In this document: positions 59,615-64,000 of the stretch, in pieces
Layout of the letters: every line of letters starts with the position of its first letter
Numbering within the stretch: the stretch's first letter is position 1
Assembly: GCA_949987565.1 (NCBI GenBank)
Contig: OX465102.1
Location: forward strand, 25,884,003 to 25,948,002
Reading direction: 5' to 3'
Source of the DNA: Luidia sarsii
Lineage: Eukaryota > Echinodermata > Asteroidea > Paxillosida > Luidiidae
DNA length: 64,000 bases
Translations under genes and position numbers: made by a program
Notes under the pieces: generated by a model
The model's database searches: none
What the model saw: the letters and a program-made list of their open reading frames with translations, nothing else
What the model was told of the DNA's origin: nothing

Positions 59615-62600
59615 CTGGATTGACAAAAAGGTAGGAAACCAATAAGACAACGCAGGTAATAAAATTAAAACAGGTAATTTGGAGTAAACATCTTCTGAGC
59701 TTTTTTTCATAGAACCACTTCCAGACACGAGCCATACGTTTATACAAAGAAATAAATACTGGAGAATGTTCCATCCTCAAAGAGTCGCGAAAATTTGACT
59801 GGACCAGGATTTGAACCCGAACCTCTGGATTAACCTGATGGAGCCATCTAGCTCCCAATGGGGACTCGATCCTATCCAGATGAAGCATGCTGCCATGGGG
59901 TGGGGCGAAAGGCAAACGCAACAACATTATAGTGTCTGCTAAATGTATTGTCATGCCACAAGCCATAAGTAGGACTACTCGTGTTTTTGTCCCTTTGGTA
60001 TTAAGACTATTAACATAAACGGGTAGCATTTTACAGAAACCGTTGTGCTGGTGTAATAAATTGTGTGAAAAACTATGTTGTGCACTAAAAATGATATCCA
60101 TCTAAGGTTTTTTTAATCTTTTCGAAGATTAAAATGGGCTCACCTGGGAAAAAGCCGGAGAGAATTGCTGGTATGAAATTCAAGAACCTCAGCATCCCAA
60201 AAACACTGGTGAGTCTGTCCACTCCGAAGAGATCTTTTGCCAGGACATCGCTGAGAGTGCACAGGGCTGACATGCCCATGCCGGTGAAAAATGTGATGAT
60301 GGCTTGACCTGCTACTTGGTCCACCCAAGGATCAACAATGAAGACAACGGTTAAAGACACATCGGTTATTATGATTGCCAACGAACATGTCAGTATGCCC
60401 CTGTCGATAGCAGGCGCCCAGATGCCGGTGCCAAAGAGGTACCCGACCGCAGCTGACGAACAAAGCCCGGTGGCTACTTGTGGGGAGATGCCCTTGACTT
60501 CAAGATGAGGAATGTAGTATATGATCCAGGAATTATAGGTGAGGAAGCACCCGAAAGTGGATACAAGTATCACGACGAATTTGAACTCGAAGAGCAACCT
60601 TAAATCCACTGCGTCGAACACACGGACGCATGACGTCTTCAAAGACCAGGGATCGGGCACATCGTCACCACTGCCTGTGACGTCATCACGCTGAGCCAGC
60701 ACGGAAATGTACTGCGGTTTGGGCACTTTGACAAGAAGTGCAGAAACGACAATATGAGAGCAGATAGCTCCTATCAGGAGCATGGCTCCTCTCCAACCGT
60801 AGGTATCCTGGAACAGTTGCGTCAGCGGTGCAAAGGCGAGTATGGCGAGAACGGAACCGCTGTGGCCGATCCCACACGCCAGAGCGTAGTGCTTAGAGAA
60901 GTGACGCCCGATGTAAACTTTGCTAAGAACAGAGATGATGCCAAATCCAGGACCTGTTAACAGACAACAGATTCTGAACATAAATGACACACATCACAAT
61001 GTACTAGAGTGTTGAAGATAATTTGTAGTGAAGAGAATTTGAATTTCAATATTTTCAAATTAACAAAAATGGCAAAGTGAAACATTTAAAAACAGGAAAT
61101 GTGTAAAACTACACAACGTAAATTGTTTATAAATGTTGACTTCTTTAAGTGAAATGAAAATACACCGATCCAGGAGGCCACGTCCCTTGACAAATTGACC
61201 AATCATAACATGCGATTTATGGTCCAACAAAATGCCGCCATTTTGTCCGACATCACGTTTTCAATGTTGTATTCTTTAATTCACACGTTTCGTTGTGTTT
61301 ACTTTTGTTTCCTATGTACCAGGTAATACCTTTGCAAACCCAAGTTTTATCCTTAACCATGGTCAAGCGGTGTTTATATTTTTAATGTAATTCTGATTCA
61401 CGATACCCTGGCAAGAGAGGAAATGTACATTTTCGGCCTTTTCCAAGACCAAAGTCCAACAGGGAGAAGTGCTTTCGGTTGGTTACGCATGTGCGCGGTT
61501 GCTTGGCTGTTGCTATGGTGGGCGTGGCCTACTGGATCGGTATATTGGTTAAAACACAAATTTTATTTTTTTAACAAAAGTGTTTGTAAGAATACAAAAA
61601 GACAAATATTCAGCATGATTACTGTCCATTTTGTATATATATTCGAAGAAATCTGGATGATCAAAGATCTAATAAAATGTATTTCTGTATTTTTCAATAA
61701 TCATTCCTATTTGGTAGCACATAAAACAAGATCCTGCTAGGATCGAAACATCAAGCCCACTAACATTTGAGATTTGCATTTTGGTAATTTCAGTCAGTAG
61801 GTAGTTTGTAACATTTGTGTTTATCACTTTAAGTCATTTCCTTATGTTTCTGTATCCCCTCGTGATGTTCCTCCTTGCTGACCTGTCTACGTGCGTATGT
61901 AAGTCTGTCAGTTCGTTGGTATGTACACGTACAGTCTATGCGCAATTGTTTGTCTCTTGTTTTTTGCTCTAATTAGGTGGCCTGTCAAAATTGTCACTCT
62001 GCGTTTTGGCAACGGTGGCCGCCAGATTCTACCTTCTCCCGAAAATTCACAAGGCCATCAACCCAGGCAGACCCATCATTTCTGGCAATGGTTCTGAAGA
62101 AAAAATGCAAATTGTTCTGTCTTTGAATAATGACTACTGGTTTGTAAAAAACTATTGTACAAAACGAAGTGCTCTTGACAGCTGTTTGTATGTAAAAATA
62201 TATGTATATAGCCTACTGCATGGTACTGAGGGAAGCCTGTATGGTTAATGTATACTGCACAATAGAATGCATAATTCTGAACTTACCTACGAAGGCCATG
62301 AGCAAGATGAATATGTAAACAATGTTCGGACCCAGAGGAATACACAGCAAGCCGACTCCTGCTGAGAACGCAGCGGCGATTAGCAGGACTCGGCTATCCA
62401 AGCGGTTTTCTAACGGGAGAACGATGATACCTGAATTGGAATGGAATACCCGGTAAACATCGTAAATATCACGAGATACCGCGCAAGAGGTTGCAGTCAG
62501 GTTATCAAAAACATACCTAGTTGGAAAGTCAATCAATATCTTTTCAAGTAAAGACTCCATTCACAATTTCGCCATGTAGTCAAGTGATACCAGCGATGTG

Positions 62601-63600
62601 ACCTCAAAGCGAAAGGAGCTCATTTTTCCACACAACTTGAGACTGTTATTTTGTCCGCCGGGTAGAGGTCCGTGAAGCCGCCAGATCCCCAGCAAGGACG
62701 AATGGAGGTCCCGGTCGCTTGCCCAAGTCTAGGCGGGAAGGTCAGCTGGTCCGCCGACCTACGCTCACAGTCGGTCCGATTATGGCCACAGCTTTGTCTC
62801 CCATGCCGTCAAGTCGGCACTGAGCCATGTCCGCAGAGAAGTCCGAGAGCGTCCGGATGACGGACGTTGCCTGCAGACATCGCAAAGCGACGAAGGGCAC
62901 GCCACCGTGCGCCGACCCAACAATACTCCGGCAGGCGGCTGTATGGCGGTCCTTTCGTCTCGGGTGTATGGTGTTCGAAGAAAGGAACACGGGAATCGGT
63001 GCCAAGCCCTTTAATACTTGTCCACGATGGAAATTTCGGGCCTCCCAGATCCGTTCGTCCGGTGGCCGATAATTGTTTGATAATAATGATTATGGCTCAT
63101 GCCGCAACACCAGAATGGGATCTATTGATATCCAATAACAGTTTCTCTCAGCTGCTCTTGATTTTGATATCCTTAAAAACAAGCATTTTGTCAAAGAGAA
63201 TACCGAGACATTTGGTCACTTAAAATGACGGAAGACAAGGCCAGGCGTTAAAAACCAAGTCGTATAAAGTTACAATTTATTCTCCAAGAAAAGAGACAAA
63301 GTGGTAGAGGACCAATTGGTACTAAGAGATTCATACACGCAACGTGTTGTAAATGTCGAGTGGATTTAGAGCACCTGTCAATCATAACAACTCACCTATT
63401 AGGTCTGCCGTCATGGTGAAGGCCGAGGACATGAGTCCTATCATCCACGTATTGGTGGCGAATTGCTCTCTCAGAGTCGGCAGCAAGACCCCGAGCGACT
63501 TATCCAGACCTGTCCATATGCAGTCCATCATGAACAGAAGGAGCACGGTGAAGCATCCCCGCAGATCGAACTCGCTGGAAGCAACGCGACGGCTATCCAT
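59502..63600 (-). CDS. MCT-like (SLC16-like) transporter, copy C
   Basis: Exons 63,396-63,600, 62,287-62,430, 60,144-60,953 and 59,502-59,614; 423 residues, intact. Exons 2-4 encode the same protein as copy B; exon 1 encodes the same residues as copy A (RGCFTVLL, SAFTMTAD). Intron 1 is 965 bases as in copy A; introns 2 and 3 are 1,333 and 529 as in copy B. It is thus a mosaic gene. Function as for copy A. Confidence 0.9.
60144..60953 (-). CDS. transporter copy C exon 3
   Basis: 270 codons; same protein as copy B exon 3. Confidence 0.93.
62025..62115 (+). pseudogene. Penelope-like RT fragment in intron 2 (unit 5)
   Basis: Same open piece as unit 2 (LPKIHKAINPGRPIIS). Confidence 0.75.
62287..62430 (-). 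CDS. transporter copy C exon 2
   Basis: Acceptor AATTCAG, donor GTAG|GTAAGT; same protein as copy B exon 2. Confidence 0.9.
63396..63600 (-). CDS. transporter copy C exon 1
   Basis: ATG at 63,600, donor ATAG|GTGAGT; same protein as copy A exon 1. Confidence 0.9.
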
Positions 63601-64000
63601 ACTGCAGTTTTGGGATTAACTTTTGCCGTACTTGTGGGTTTGCGACGGTATAGCTCACAGTACCATTGGCCCGCTTGTATTTGTGCACTTTTGACGCGAA
63701 GCTATTCATTGACAAAGTTATTGTGCAGGATTTTACATGTGCCAAATATGTCGTCCCACAGTGCACGCTGGCAAAATAGGGACCGGAGAGTGTTATTCTG
63801 AAGCCCAGGATCTGACGCCCCAGGCATTGACGTGTTTCCATTCAAGCCTCCCTGTTGTGTCAATAGTTTAGTTCACGAACTGTTTGGTTAAAAATTACAT
63901 TATAACTCTTAGGCACCAACTGTATGATGCTAATTCGGGTCGCCTACAATTTCGAAAGTACAGTAAACTTCGGCTAAGTCGGCAGTCGGCACCGTCGGGA

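Larger units (their letters stand above)
54072..64000. repeat. transporter array unit 5 (cut by window end)
   Basis: Starts at the marker 54,075 and still runs at the window end. Complete transporter gene. Body as in unit 2, the part right of ~62,750 as in unit 1. Confidence 0.93.

Overview
This is a 64-kb piece of an intron-rich animal nuclear genome. GT-AG introns, dispersed tRNA-derived SINEs, Penelope-like retroelement debris, palindromic MITEs and very frequent TACATGTA-type words suggest a marine invertebrate. An echinoderm or another invertebrate deuterostome is my best guess, made by impression and not proven by any marker. There is no bacterial operon structure, CRISPR array or virus.

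Region 1 (1-17,233, + strand) is the 3' part of a gene for a tyrosine-kinase-like (TKL) protein kinase. Thirteen exons join in frame into 916 residues: a basic/acidic coiled-coil N-terminal part, one kinase domain, and a Pro/Ala-rich tail. The catalytic HRD motif reads HLD. Its introns carry a 12-bp repeat array, a 94-bp satellite with four-unit higher-order structure, a ~50-bp minisatellite, SINEs and a pogo-like element.

Region 2 (17,234-25,200) begins with repeat-rich DNA downstream of the kinase, including a 0.7-kb direct duplication. It then holds a three-exon catechol O-methyltransferase-like gene on the - strand (21,929-24,192), so the kinase and methyltransferase genes are tail to tail.

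Region 3 (about 25,540 to the window end) is a tandem array of a transporter locus on the - strand. The product is a monocarboxylate-transporter-like (SLC16-like) major facilitator protein of 423 residues encoded by four exons. The array has two long units (11.27 and 10.9 kb), two short units (3.17 kb each) and a last long unit cut by the window end. The long units hold three intact genes (31,038-35,500; 42,279-46,382; 59,502-63,600). The short units arose by a ~7.7-kb internal deletion and keep only exon 1 with its splice donor, so they lie as spare first exons upstream of the middle gene. Unit boundaries fall inside a decayed Penelope-like reverse transcriptase copy. The copies are mosaics: the third gene matches the first in exon 1 and the second in exons 2-4, as expected from unequal exchange or gene conversion. 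Some blocks look almost identical, so an assembly or haplotype artefact must be excluded.

No wholly new system could be shown. The most notable structure is the transporter array with its tandem first exons and retroelement-bounded units.
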